Shown here: piece by piece, positions 1-5,503 of the stretch | How the letters are laid out: each line of letters opens with the position of its first letter | Numbering within the stretch: the stretch's first letter is position 1 | Source: Nitrospinae bacterium CG22_combo_CG10-13_8_21_14_all_47_10 | Lineage (GTDB): Bacteria; Nitrospinota; Nitrospinia; Nitrospinales; VA-1 | NCBI GenBank assembly: GCA_002786505.1 | Contig: PCTK01000028.1 | Coordinates: forward strand, 1,740 to 12,785 | Reading direction: 5' to 3' | DNA: 11,046 nt | Made by a program: the position numbers and the translations under genes | The notes under the pieces: model-generated | The model's input: only the letters and a program-made list of their open reading frames with translations | What the model was told of the DNA's origin: nothing | Databases searched by the model: none

Positions 1-13
1 GGAAGTAGACCCC

Positions 14-1144
14 ATGGAAATGTTCCACAAGCTTCCCCGGGAAAAACGGTTCATCACAGGTAGTGAAGCGGCTCGGGAGTCCATCCGACGAGCAAACATC
101 GACATCGCCATTGCTTACCCGATTACTCCGCAAAGTGAGACCATGCAACAGACGGGGTATCTTTACGATGAAGGTTATATAAAAGAATACTATCGGGCGG
201 AAGAAGAAATTGGTGCGTTTTCGGCTATTTCCGGCGCTTCGCGCGCGGGTGTACGCAGTCTGACAGCAACTTCAGGCCCGGGCCTGATGCGCGGTATGGA
301 AGCGATCAGTTCCTGGCCAGGCGCGAGAACTCCGATCCTGATGCTGGATATGTGCCGGGTTATCAACACGCCTCTGGCTATTCAACCTGACAATATTGAA
401 ATGTCCTTCCTGCTCAATACCGGGATTCTCCTCCTGCACGCAGAAAATCAGCAGGATTTTTATGATTACCCGTTGGCGGCAATCATGGCCTCAGAACAAG
501 TCGATGTCACATTACCAGCTGTTGTCTCAACAGATGGATTTTTCGTGACTCACGCGCGTGGCCCGGTTGAGGTCACACCGGAAGAATTTAAGTTGCCACC
601 CCGTGACGGCTGGCGCTCTGCTGTCCCTGCAATGGACAACGAAAATCCGCCAGCGCGTGTCTCTCGGGATGCGCCAATTCAAAAAAGTAATTTCATCAGT
701 TACCACATGCACGCCAGTTGGCAACAGGAAGTTTTCGCCGCAGTAGAGCGTTCAGCAAAATATTTCCGCAAATATCTTGGTGGCCTGGTTGAAGTGATCA
801 ATCCCGAAGCTGAAGATTTCATCATCGCCTCTGGCTCCGCAGTTTCTCAAGCCCGTGAAGCGGTCCGACAAGAAGGTGAACAAGGACGTACGGTAGGTCT
901 GGTTAAAGTTAAAACCATTCGACCTTTCCCAACAGAAGAAATCCTCAATGCCGTTAAAGGCGCGAAGCGGATTCTGATTCCGGAATTCAATCAGGCTGGC
1001 TGGTTGCACAAAGAAGTCTGTTCCGTACTCTATGGCCACTGTAACGCAGTCATTAAAAACGGACCTCGAGTTTTTGGCGGTATGACCATGCCAACCGAGA
1101 TGATTCTGGAGTGGCTGAAAGAATTTCGTGAAGAAGTTAAGTAA
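14..1144 (+). CDS. porA: 2-oxoacid:ferredoxin oxidoreductase, alpha subunit (pyruvate or 2-oxoglutarate type)
   Basis: This 376-residue protein is the alpha subunit of a ferredoxin-linked 2-oxoacid oxidoreductase, which interconverts a 2-oxoacid plus CoA with acyl-CoA, CO2 and reduced ferredoxin in the cytoplasm. The N-terminal pyrimidine-binding domain shows the family motif YPITPQSE at residues 35-42, where the Thr contacts substrate and cofactor, followed by a GASRAG...TATSGPG stretch near residues 74-90. The C-terminal half carries the transketolase C-like domain (VKVKTIRPFPTEE near residue 300). The length fits separate alpha subunits. The chosen ATG has a GGAAG ribosome site at 1-5; another in-frame ATG lies at 20. 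No in-frame stop is visible upstream because the window begins there, so an earlier start cannot be excluded. The beta, gamma and ferredoxin-type subunits follow. The substrate (pyruvate or 2-oxoglutarate) cannot be read from the sequence. Confidence 0.9.
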   Translation: MEMFHKLPREKRFITGSEAARESIRRANIDIAIAYPITPQSETMQQTGYLYDEGYIKEYYRAEEEIGAFSAISGASRAGVRSLTATSGPGLMRGMEAISSWPGARTPILMLDMCRVINTPLAIQPDNIEMSFLLNTGILLLHAENQQDFYDYPLAAIMASEQVDVTLPAVVSTDGFFVTHARGPVEVTPEEFKLPPRDGWRSAVPAMDNENPPARVSRDAPIQKSNFISYHMHASWQQEVFAAVERSAKYFRKYLGGLVEVINPEAEDFIIASGSAVSQAREAVRQEGEQGRTVGLVKVKTIRPFPTEEILNAVKGAKRILIPEFNQAGWLHKEVCSVLYGHCNAVIKNGPRVFGGMTMPTEMILEWLKEFREEVK

Positions 1145-1162
1145 CAGTTTGTATCAGTTATA

Positions 1163-1191
1163 TTGTTTAGCCTTTTGAATACAGGTATAAT
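1163..1191 (+). promoter_or_regulatory. Putative sigma70-type promoter between porA and porB
   Basis: TTGTTT at 1163-1168 and a perfect TATAAT at 1186-1191 are separated by exactly 17 bases, which is the optimal spacing. The expected transcription start is near 1198, about 59 bases before the porB ATG. The gap is the only long one within the cluster, so a second promoter for the beta, gamma and ferredoxin genes is plausible. It is predicted from sequence only, and an AT-rich gap could give such a match by chance. Confidence 0.5.
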
Positions 1192-1229
1192 TTTTCAGGG
1201 CGAAAGCCCGCCTGTTAATAATATTCAAA
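1174..1229 (+). repeat. Nested inverted repeat in the porA-porB gap
   Basis: The left arm TTTGAAT at 1174-1180 is the reverse complement of ATTCAAA at 1223-1229. Immediately inside it, ACAGG at 1181-1185 matches CCTGT at 1211-1215, leaving a 7-base bulge at 1216-1222 on the right side. At the centre, GGGC-GAAA-GCCC at 1198-1209 forms a 4-bp hairpin with a GNRA-type loop. A second CAGG at 1196-1199 could compete for CCTG at 1211-1214. No run of T follows, so it is not a typical intrinsic terminator. It encloses the putative -10 box, so it could act as an operator in DNA or as an RNA processing or stability element in read-through transcripts. Confidence 0.5.
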
Positions 1230-1243
1230 CACCAATTTATATA

Positions 1244-1256
1244 AGGATATCATCCT
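1244..1256 (+). promoter_or_regulatory. porB ribosome binding site inside a small inverted repeat
   Basis: AGGAT at 1244-1248 and ATCCT at 1252-1256 are perfect reverse complements around a 3-base loop, directly before the ATG at 1257. The AGGA at 1244-1247 is the only Shine-Dalgarno candidate, so folding would hide it. The stem has only two G-C pairs, so its effect may be weak. Confidence 0.45.
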
Positions 1257-2117
1257 ATGTCTCTTGAAACATTACGCCCTTCTCCGGCATTTAAAGAATT
1301 TTTGCCCATCGAGTACAAAGACCTCGTCGAGTACGGCCCTTACGGTAACCCTAAAAAGGTGACCGATATGGGAAAATTCAAGGAAGTGATTGAAGAGCAC
1401 CCCATGTGTGCAGGCTGTGCGATGACCTTGTTCATCCGCCTCACATTCATTGGGATGCCCAATCCTGAGCACACCATTGTTGTGGGCACCGCCGGCTGTG
1501 GTCGCTTGGCAATTTCTCAAGCATCAGTCCCGTTTATTTATGGCAACTACGGCGATACCAACGCAGTGGCTTCCGGCCTGAAGCGCGGTCTGGAAGTGCG
1601 TTTCCCGAACCAGAAAAAAGACGTTGTGGTAATGGCCGGAGACGGCGGGTTGATCGACATCGGTTTCCAGGGAATGATGCATAGCTGGTTCCGTAAAGAA
1701 AAATTCACCACCATCATGCTCGACAATGAAGTTTATGGAAACACGGGTGGGCAGGAAAGCGGCATGACCAATCAGGGGAAAGTCCTCAAAATGGCGCCTC
1801 GAGGAAAATTCGGTGAGAAGATAAACGCTCTGGGCTTGGCCAAAGTGGCGGGCGTTGATTACATTGCGCGCCTCGCTCCCACCAACCCCGCACGCGTGGC
1901 TCGTACTGTTCGTCGCGCTATCATGGTTGCACGCGAAATAGGCTCAAGCTACATTCAGGCTTATACCTCCTGCAATATTGAGTATTCTATTCCTACCCCG
2001 GATGTCATGAAGGATGCCTTCGAGATAGAAAAGGAACGCTACGGTTTTGAGGAAATTATTTCTCCCCGGGCAAAAGAGTACCTCGATGAAATCGAGAAAA
2101 AACCTAAAAAGAAATAA
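1257..2117 (+). CDS. porB: 2-oxoacid:ferredoxin oxidoreductase, beta subunit (TPP and 4Fe-4S binding)
   Basis: This 286-residue protein is the catalytic beta subunit, which holds thiamine pyrophosphate and the proximal [4Fe-4S] cluster. The cluster ligands known from the family can be assigned: C51 and C54 in CAGC, C81 in GTAGCG, and C229 in YTSCNIEYS. The TPP/Mg site is the GDG at 128-130 leading to DNEVYGNTGGQ at 146-156, a hallmark of pyruvate and 2-oxoacid ferredoxin oxidoreductases. The C-terminal tail is Lys-rich (EKKPKKK). It starts at an ATG with an AGGA site about 9 bases upstream. The family is secure. Pyruvate is somewhat favoured by general resemblance, but a 2-oxoglutarate enzyme of the five-subunit kind would look similar. 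Confidence 0.93.
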   Translation: MSLETLRPSPAFKEFLPIEYKDLVEYGPYGNPKKVTDMGKFKEVIEEHPMCAGCAMTLFIRLTFIGMPNPEHTIVVGTAGCGRLAISQASVPFIYGNYGDTNAVASGLKRGLEVRFPNQKKDVVVMAGDGGLIDIGFQGMMHSWFRKEKFTTIMLDNEVYGNTGGQESGMTNQGKVLKMAPRGKFGEKINALGLAKVAGVDYIARLAPTNPARVARTVRRAIMVAREIGSSYIQAYTSCNIEYSIPTPDVMKDAFEIEKERYGFEEIISPRAKEYLDEIEKKPKKK

Positions 2118-2147
2118 ACAGACTGATAAAGCGAGGAGAAAATAAAA

Positions 2148-2855
2148 ATGTCAGAAGAAGTCAAGCGCTATAACATTCGTATGGCTGGTATTGGTGGGCA
2201 GGGGGTTGTGACCGCATCCCATATCATTAGTAATGGGGTGGTGATATCCGGCGGTTTCAGTTCCCTGGTGCCTTTCTTCGGGTCAGAAAAGCGAAATGCT
2301 CCCGTTGAAAGTTATGTCCGCATCTCCAATCAAACGATTTACGAGATTGGGGAAATCATTTATCCGAATGTTATAATGATTTTTCATCCGTCAGTAATCA
2401 CTCTGGGCAAGTCTTACACCATGCCGTTTTATACCGGGTTGAAACAGAATGGAATTATTCTCATCAACAGTAAGACACCCCTTGCATTCTCCCGCGATGA
2501 GCAAAAAGAACTGGAAGATACAAAAGCGCGCATTTACTACCTGCCTGCCACGGAAATGGCAAATGACTTGGCAAAAACCGACCTAGCGACTAATATGGCC
2601 ATGTGTGGTGCCATCTCTGGAATCTTCGGTCTCCCTGACGCAAAATCTTTGGCAGAATCTGTTAAAGACCGGTTCATCGGAAAGGGGATTGTAACTTCAG
2701 GGGGAACAGCGACTTTGGACAGTGCTATTGAGAAAAAGTTTGCAAAAAAGCAAGAGTTGCTAGAAGCAAACCAGAAAGTTTTGGATGCCGCTGTCCAATA
2801 CACTATTGATCAAGGTTGGTCAGAAGCAGAAAAACCTGCTAAAGCGACCGCGTAA
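2148..2855 (+). CDS. porG: 2-oxoacid:ferredoxin oxidoreductase, gamma subunit
   Basis: This 235-residue protein belongs to the gamma (POR/KOR catalytic-domain III) family, which packs against the alpha and beta subunits and helps form the CoA-binding region. The diagnostic N-terminal motif GIGGQGV lies at residues 14-20, followed by the conserved stretch FFGSEKRNAPVESYVRIS at about 43-60. The C-terminal 40 residues are predicted helical and charged, ending in a Lys/Ala-rich tail. A good Shine-Dalgarno (GAGGAG, 2133-2138) sits 9 bases before the ATG and only 30 bases separate it from porB, so the two are almost certainly co-transcribed. No Fe-S cysteine cluster is present, in keeping with a separate ferredoxin-like subunit encoded next. 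Confidence 0.9.
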   Translation: MSEEVKRYNIRMAGIGGQGVVTASHIISNGVVISGGFSSLVPFFGSEKRNAPVESYVRISNQTIYEIGEIIYPNVIMIFHPSVITLGKSYTMPFYTGLKQNGIILINSKTPLAFSRDEQKELEDTKARIYYLPATEMANDLAKTDLATNMAMCGAISGIFGLPDAKSLAESVKDRFIGKGIVTSGGTATLDSAIEKKFAKKQELLEANQKVLDAAVQYTIDQGWSEAEKPAKATA

Positions 2856-2875
2856 CGTTAAAGACTGGAGAGAAC

Positions 2876-3139
2876 ATGTACTACATCGCGTCTGTTGACA
2901 AGGACATTTGCTCGGCTAAGAACTGCCACCTCTGTACACAATATTGTCCAGAAGCTAACTGCATCAATTACAGCGAACTGGATAAGTCGGCTTATGTTTC
3001 TGTGGATCGATGCAAAGCCTGTGAGATTTGCATCTACATTTGTTCAGAAATCGCCAAAAATAATGCCATTTCCATGAAATGGATTGAGGACCTGGACGAA
3101 GGCTTTGTTATTAAAAAATCCGGAGTGGTTATACGATAA
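2876..3139 (+). CDS. Ferredoxin-type 2[4Fe-4S] subunit of the oxidoreductase
   Basis: This 87-residue protein has two Fe-S motifs: C12-x4-C17-x2-C20-x3-C24-P and C46-x2-C49-x2-C52-x3-C56. In the usual pairing, C12, C17, C20 and C56 would bind one [4Fe-4S] cluster and C46, C49, C52 and C24 the other. It likely takes electrons from the beta-subunit cluster and passes them to a soluble ferredoxin, or the reverse in CO2 fixation. Two features are slightly unusual: the first pair is spaced x4 rather than x2, and the last cysteine is followed by Ser rather than Pro. C29 is an additional cysteine. The start has GGAG 5 bases upstream and lies 20 bases after porG. It could correspond to the delta or the extra epsilon subunit of five-subunit enzymes; I cannot decide which. 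Confidence 0.85.
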   Translation: MYYIASVDKDICSAKNCHLCTQYCPEANCINYSELDKSAYVSVDRCKACEICIYICSEIAKNNAISMKWIEDLDEGFVIKKSGVVIR

Positions 3140-3153
3140 TTTGTCGTTTTATT

Positions 3154-3192
3154 AAAAGGTATTTGGGCTTCACCGCTCAAATACCTTTTTTT
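3154..3192 (+). terminator. Intrinsic terminator of the oxidoreductase cluster
   Basis: AAAAGGTATTTGGGC at 3154-3168 pairs with GCTCAAATACCTTTT at 3175-3189 across a 6-base loop, giving a 15-bp stem with one G-U pair. A T-run follows directly. It begins 15 bases after the ferredoxin-subunit stop codon. Confidence 0.93.
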
Positions 3193-3224
3193 ATTTTATT
3201 TGAACCTTAAAGGAAAGCCCTGAA

Positions 3225-3641
3225 ATGGAAAGAACTTTTGCTATCATCAAACCGGACGGCATAGAACGCAACCTCACTGGAAAAATCCTCGAACGCATTG
3301 AATCCAATGGCTTTAGAATTGTGGCTATGAAGCGTGTTTTGCTCAGCAAGGCTCAAGCCGAAGGATTTTATCATGTCCACAAAGAACGACCTTTTTTCGA
3401 TGGCATGACCACGACCATGAGTTCAGGCCCGGTTGTTTTGCTTGTTCTGGAAAAGGAAAATGCTATCGCCGACTGGCGAAAATTGATGGGAGCCACCAAT
3501 CCGGCTTCTGCCGAGGCAGGCACCATTCGAAAAGATTTTGCCGAAAATATCGAACGGAATACTTCACATGGCTCAGATGCCGCAGAAACCGCGGCATTTG
3601 AAATATCTTATTTCTTCAGTCAGACTGAAATCATCTCCTGA
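3225..3641 (+). CDS. ndk: Nucleoside diphosphate kinase
   Basis: This 138-residue cytoplasmic enzyme transfers the gamma-phosphate of ATP to nucleoside diphosphates by a ping-pong mechanism, balancing NTP and dNTP pools. The phosphorylated active-site histidine is H115 in NTSHGSDA. The N-terminal nucleotide-site Lys is K9 in AIIKPDG, and GATNPASAEAGTIRKDFA at about 89-106 is the usual conserved region. The length matches bacterial Ndk. The AAGGA at 3210-3214 sits 10 bases before the ATG. It is bracketed by intrinsic terminators on both sides, so it appears to be a single-gene transcript. No clear promoter was found in the roughly 30 bases between the upstream terminator and the start; it may overlap the terminator. 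Confidence 0.97.
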   Translation: MERTFAIIKPDGIERNLTGKILERIESNGFRIVAMKRVLLSKAQAEGFYHVHKERPFFDGMTTTMSSGPVVLLVLEKENAIADWRKLMGATNPASAEAGTIRKDFAENIERNTSHGSDAAETAAFEISYFFSQTEIIS

Positions 3642-3673
3642 CCACTCCACGTTGAGCCCGCCAGCGATGACAT

Positions 3674-3707
3674 TTTTCCACCGGTGCCATGCCGGTGGAA
3701 AATTTTT
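3674..3707 (+). terminator. Intrinsic terminator downstream of ndk
   Basis: TTTTCCACCGG at 3674-3684 pairs perfectly with CCGGTGGAAAA at 3692-3702 over a 7-base loop, followed by TTTTT at 3703-3707. The A/T flanks on both sides make it potentially bidirectional, although no converging gene is present. It separates ndk from the following gene run. Confidence 0.88.
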
Positions 3708-3741
3708 AAATCCGGGCCCAATGGTGTATCATCTAATTATT

Positions 3742-4311
3742 ATGAGACTTCTTATAGCCCTTATAGCCCTTACTTTGTTTCTGGCCCCCATGCAAGCCCA
3801 GGCCAAATCGAATTATGACTATCAACTCTATAAAAACCACGAAAACTACGGCATCGTTGTTTTTCCCAAAAAATACATTTTCAAGGAACTGAGCGACTAT
3901 GTCTCCTCGTTATCGTTTTTAGAGATTGAGTCAGGCAAGGCGGTGATGCGACGGGGCTCCAAAAATGAAAATGAAACCTTGATGATGCCCCTGGAAGTGC
4001 AAAAAAAACATTCTATTGAAAAGTTTATCGTCATACAGGTTTTGAGTCCGAGTGAAATGCTGGTGGGCATTTATGATCCTGAATGGGGGCTGACTTTACC
4101 TTCCGCCGCATTTGGCATGGAAGTCCTTATGCAAAATATTCCTAAGACCTTGAACGCCTTTCGCGGAAACAACCCTCAGCAACAGACTGGATTAGAGCGC
4201 CGGGAAAGGCCTGTTTTTGTCAATTTTTTCCGTAAGCAGGGCTATAATGCAAGTGAGTCCACACCATCCATTCCACGGCAGGGAGGCAGAGAGGTCAATG
4301 CCCGTATATGA
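3742..4311 (+). CDS. Hypothetical secreted or periplasmic protein
   Basis: I do not recognise this 189-residue protein. Residues 1-21 look like a Sec signal peptide: Arg at position 2, a hydrophobic core LLIALIALTLFLAP, and a likely cleavage site after AQA, giving a mature protein of about 168 residues. The mature part is mixed alpha/beta in character, has no cysteines or further membrane segment, and ends in a polar, Arg/Pro/Gln-rich tail from about residue 145. No Lys-rich or Cys lipobox suggests a lipoprotein. The ATG at 3742 is chosen because the signal peptide begins there. An in-frame ATG at 3721 adds seven residues, and there is no good Shine-Dalgarno for either. The 3' end overlaps the next gene by 14 bases, indicating co-transcription. 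Function is unknown. Confidence 0.75.
   Translation: MRLLIALIALTLFLAPMQAQAKSNYDYQLYKNHENYGIVVFPKKYIFKELSDYVSSLSFLEIESGKAVMRRGSKNENETLMMPLEVQKKHSIEKFIVIQVLSPSEMLVGIYDPEWGLTLPSAAFGMEVLMQNIPKTLNAFRGNNPQQQTGLERRERPVFVNFFRKQGYNASESTPSIPRQGGREVNARI
3751..3768 (+). repeat. Two tandem copies of a 9-base unit in the signal peptide of the secreted protein
   Basis: CTTATAGCC occurs twice in direct succession and codes for LIALIA in the hydrophobic core of the signal peptide. Copy-number change would keep the frame and alter signal length by three residues. Two copies may be chance, as hydrophobic cores are low in complexity. Confidence 0.6.
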
Positions 4312-4489
4312 ATACCAATGTGAAAAGTGCAAGGACATTGTAGAAGTCCTGCAAAAAGTCAGTGACGATCCACTCGAAACATGTGAAAAGTGCGGTGGCA
4401 AACTGAGCAAGCAGTTCAACCAGATGAATTTTCATTTGTACGGACCCGGCTTTTACTCAACAGACAATAAGCGCAAATATCTTAAATAA
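4298..4489 (+). CDS. FmdB-family zinc ribbon protein
   Basis: This 63-residue protein begins MPVYEYQCEKC, the typical start of the FmdB/CxxC putative regulatory family. Four cysteines, C8-x2-C11 and C29-x2-C32, would form a zinc ribbon. The C-terminal half has the familiar tail YGPGFYSTDNKRK. Members are named after a putative regulator of formamidase genes, but most have no tested function, so regulation should not be assumed. The start at 4298 is preferred over an in-frame ATG at 4217 because family members begin at MP.YEY and a GGGAGG site lies at 4281-4286. It overlaps the secreted-protein gene by 14 bases and is 6 bases from the pterin synthase gene. Confidence 0.88.
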   Translation: MPVYEYQCEKCKDIVEVLQKVSDDPLETCEKCGGKLSKQFNQMNFHLYGPGFYSTDNKRKYLK

Positions 4490-4495
4490 CTCTCC

Positions 4496-4921
4496 ATGAT
4501 TTTAATTACCCGCCGCCTGGAATTTTGTGCCAGCCATAGATTGCACAACCCTGCCTTTTCGGAAGAAAAAAATGCGGCTACCTTTGGTTTATGCAATAAC
4601 CCCAACGGGCATGGACACAATTATGTTCTGGAAGTCACTGTCAGGGGAGAAGTAAACCCGGAAACGGGAATGGTGCTGGATCTCAAAGCTCTCAAAAAAC
4701 TGATTAACGAAGAGATCGTGGATAAGGTTGACCACAAAAACCTGAATGTGGATGTAGATTTTTTGAAAAATATAATTCCCACCGCGGAAAACATAGCCAT
4801 TCATTTCTGGAATATCATTGAACCCAAAATTGAGAACGGCACTCTGCATGAGATCAAGCTTTTTGAGTCCGAACGCAATTTTGTCATTTACCGAGGGGCG
4901 GAACTTGAAAGACCTCATTAG
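4496..4921 (+). CDS. 6-pyruvoyl-tetrahydropterin synthase family protein (PTPS, C-x5-HGH type)
   Basis: This 141-residue protein belongs to the COG0720 family, which acts on 7,8-dihydroneopterin triphosphate. Zinc ligands are H14 (ASHRLH), H39 and H41 (NGHGHNY). The catalytic set of animal PTPS can be assigned: C33, D79-H80 in KVDHKNL, and E124 in FESER. C33 and H39 are spaced C-x5-HGH, as in enzymes making 6-pyruvoyl-tetrahydropterin, rather than the C-x3-HGH of QueD, the queuosine enzyme. The segments CNNPNGHGHNY and VDHKNLNVDV are strikingly like the animal enzymes. The folE gene overlaps its 3' end by 17 bases and makes its substrate, so the pair likely makes a tetrahydropterin. Automated annotation may call it QueD. 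No queuosine gene is visible nearby, and other promiscuous activities are possible. Confidence 0.9.
   Translation: MILITRRLEFCASHRLHNPAFSEEKNAATFGLCNNPNGHGHNYVLEVTVRGEVNPETGMVLDLKALKKLINEEIVDKVDHKNLNVDVDFLKNIIPTAENIAIHFWNIIEPKIENGTLHEIKLFESERNFVIYRGAELERPH
4893..4898 (+). promoter_or_regulatory. Ribosome binding site that sets the folE TTG start
   Basis: GAGGGG lies 6 bases before TTG at 4905, inside the end of the pterin synthase gene. It is the best Shine-Dalgarno near the conserved N terminus of folE and supports a non-ATG, translationally coupled start. Confidence 0.7.
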
Positions 4922-5462
4922 GCAAATATTAGAGCAAGTTGGGGAAGACCCTTCCCGGGAAGGACTCCGGAACACCCCTGAGCGGGTGGAAAAATCACTG
5001 AAGTTTCTGACCAGTGGCTACTGGGTCAATATCGAAGAACTTGTTAATGGCGCATTATTCAAGGAAGACTATGACGAAATGGTTATAGTCAAGGATATTG
5101 ACCTGTTCAGCATGTGTGAGCACCACCTGCTTCCCTTCATTGGCAAATGCCACGTCGCCTATTTACCAAGGGGAAAAATAATCGGCCTTAGCAAAGTGCC
5201 CCGGATTGTCGACGCATTCAGCCGCCGTCTACAAGTACAGGAGCGCCTTACCAAACAAATCGCCGATTGCCTGAATCAGATTCTTCAACCTCTTGGAGTG
5301 GGGGTGGTTATCGAAGCCCTTCACCTTTGCATGTGTATGCGCGGAGTGGAAAAGCAAAATTCCTACACCACGACCAGTTCAATGCTGGGCACCTTCAAGT
5401 CAGATGCCAGAACCCGCAGTGAGTTTTTAAACCTGATCTCCCCACAGGGGACGCGGCGGTGA
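4905..5462 (+). CDS. folE: GTP cyclohydrolase I
   Basis: This 185-residue enzyme converts GTP to 7,8-dihydroneopterin triphosphate, the entry step of tetrahydropterin and folate synthesis. With TTG at 4905 as residue 1 the protein begins KDLIRQILEQVGEDPSREGL after the initiator, as expected for the family. The zinc site is C71 and H74 in MCEHHLLPF together with C142 in HLCMCMRGVEK. LPRGKIIGLSK at about 87-97 and the C-terminal TRSEFL are family-typical. Its length matches bacterial FolE of the shorter kind. An in-frame ATG at 4818 would add 29 residues read from within the preceding gene and lacking family character, so TTG with GAGGGG upstream is preferred. The 17-base overlap with the PTPS gene implies coupled translation and a shared pathway. 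Confidence 0.93.
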   Translation: MKDLIRQILEQVGEDPSREGLRNTPERVEKSLKFLTSGYWVNIEELVNGALFKEDYDEMVIVKDIDLFSMCEHHLLPFIGKCHVAYLPRGKIIGLSKVPRIVDAFSRRLQVQERLTKQIADCLNQILQPLGVGVVIEALHLCMCMRGVEKQNSYTTTSSMLGTFKSDARTRSEFLNLISPQGTRR

Positions 5463-5490
5463 GTCAGGCAATGATACACTCTTTACAGTA

Positions 5491-5496
5491 GAGAGG
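5491..5496 (+). promoter_or_regulatory. Ribosome binding site for the phoH TTG start
   Basis: GAGAGG lies 7 bases before TTG at 5504. An in-frame ATG at 5471 is followed by a stop at 5489-5491, so the TTG is the first usable start codon of this reading frame. Confidence 0.75.
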
Positions 5497-5503
5497 CTTC
5501 TGT

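Noticed and set aside
527..1039. Open frames on the minus strand inside porA, and similar ones inside most other genes
   Set aside because: They lie opposite strongly conserved coding regions, show no family motifs and have no supporting start signals, so they are shadows.
3727..3732. TATCAT as a -10 box for a nearly leaderless transcript of the secreted protein
   Set aside because: No credible -35 element or extended -10 is present, so it cannot be told from chance.
3538..3741. N-terminal extension of the secreted protein starting inside ndk
   Set aside because: It would cross the ndk terminator hairpin and place the signal peptide in the middle of the protein; the ATG at 3742 fits much better.
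4001..4008. A8 tract in the secreted-protein gene (and another at 5966-5973 in phoH) as programmed slippage sites
   Set aside because: Both genes read through in the zero frame to plausible ends, and no alternative-frame product is suggested.
4217..4297. Upstream start for the FmdB-type protein
   Set aside because: Family members begin directly at MP.YEY, and the extra 27 residues are read from another frame of the preceding gene.
4818..4904. ATG start giving a longer FolE
   Set aside because: The added residues overlap conserved PTPS coding sequence and do not resemble FolE; TTG at 4905 has a well-placed ribosome site.
4496..4921. Calling the PTPS homologue QueD and assigning a queuosine pathway
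   Set aside because: The cysteine-to-HGH spacing differs from QueD, and no other queuosine gene is in the window.
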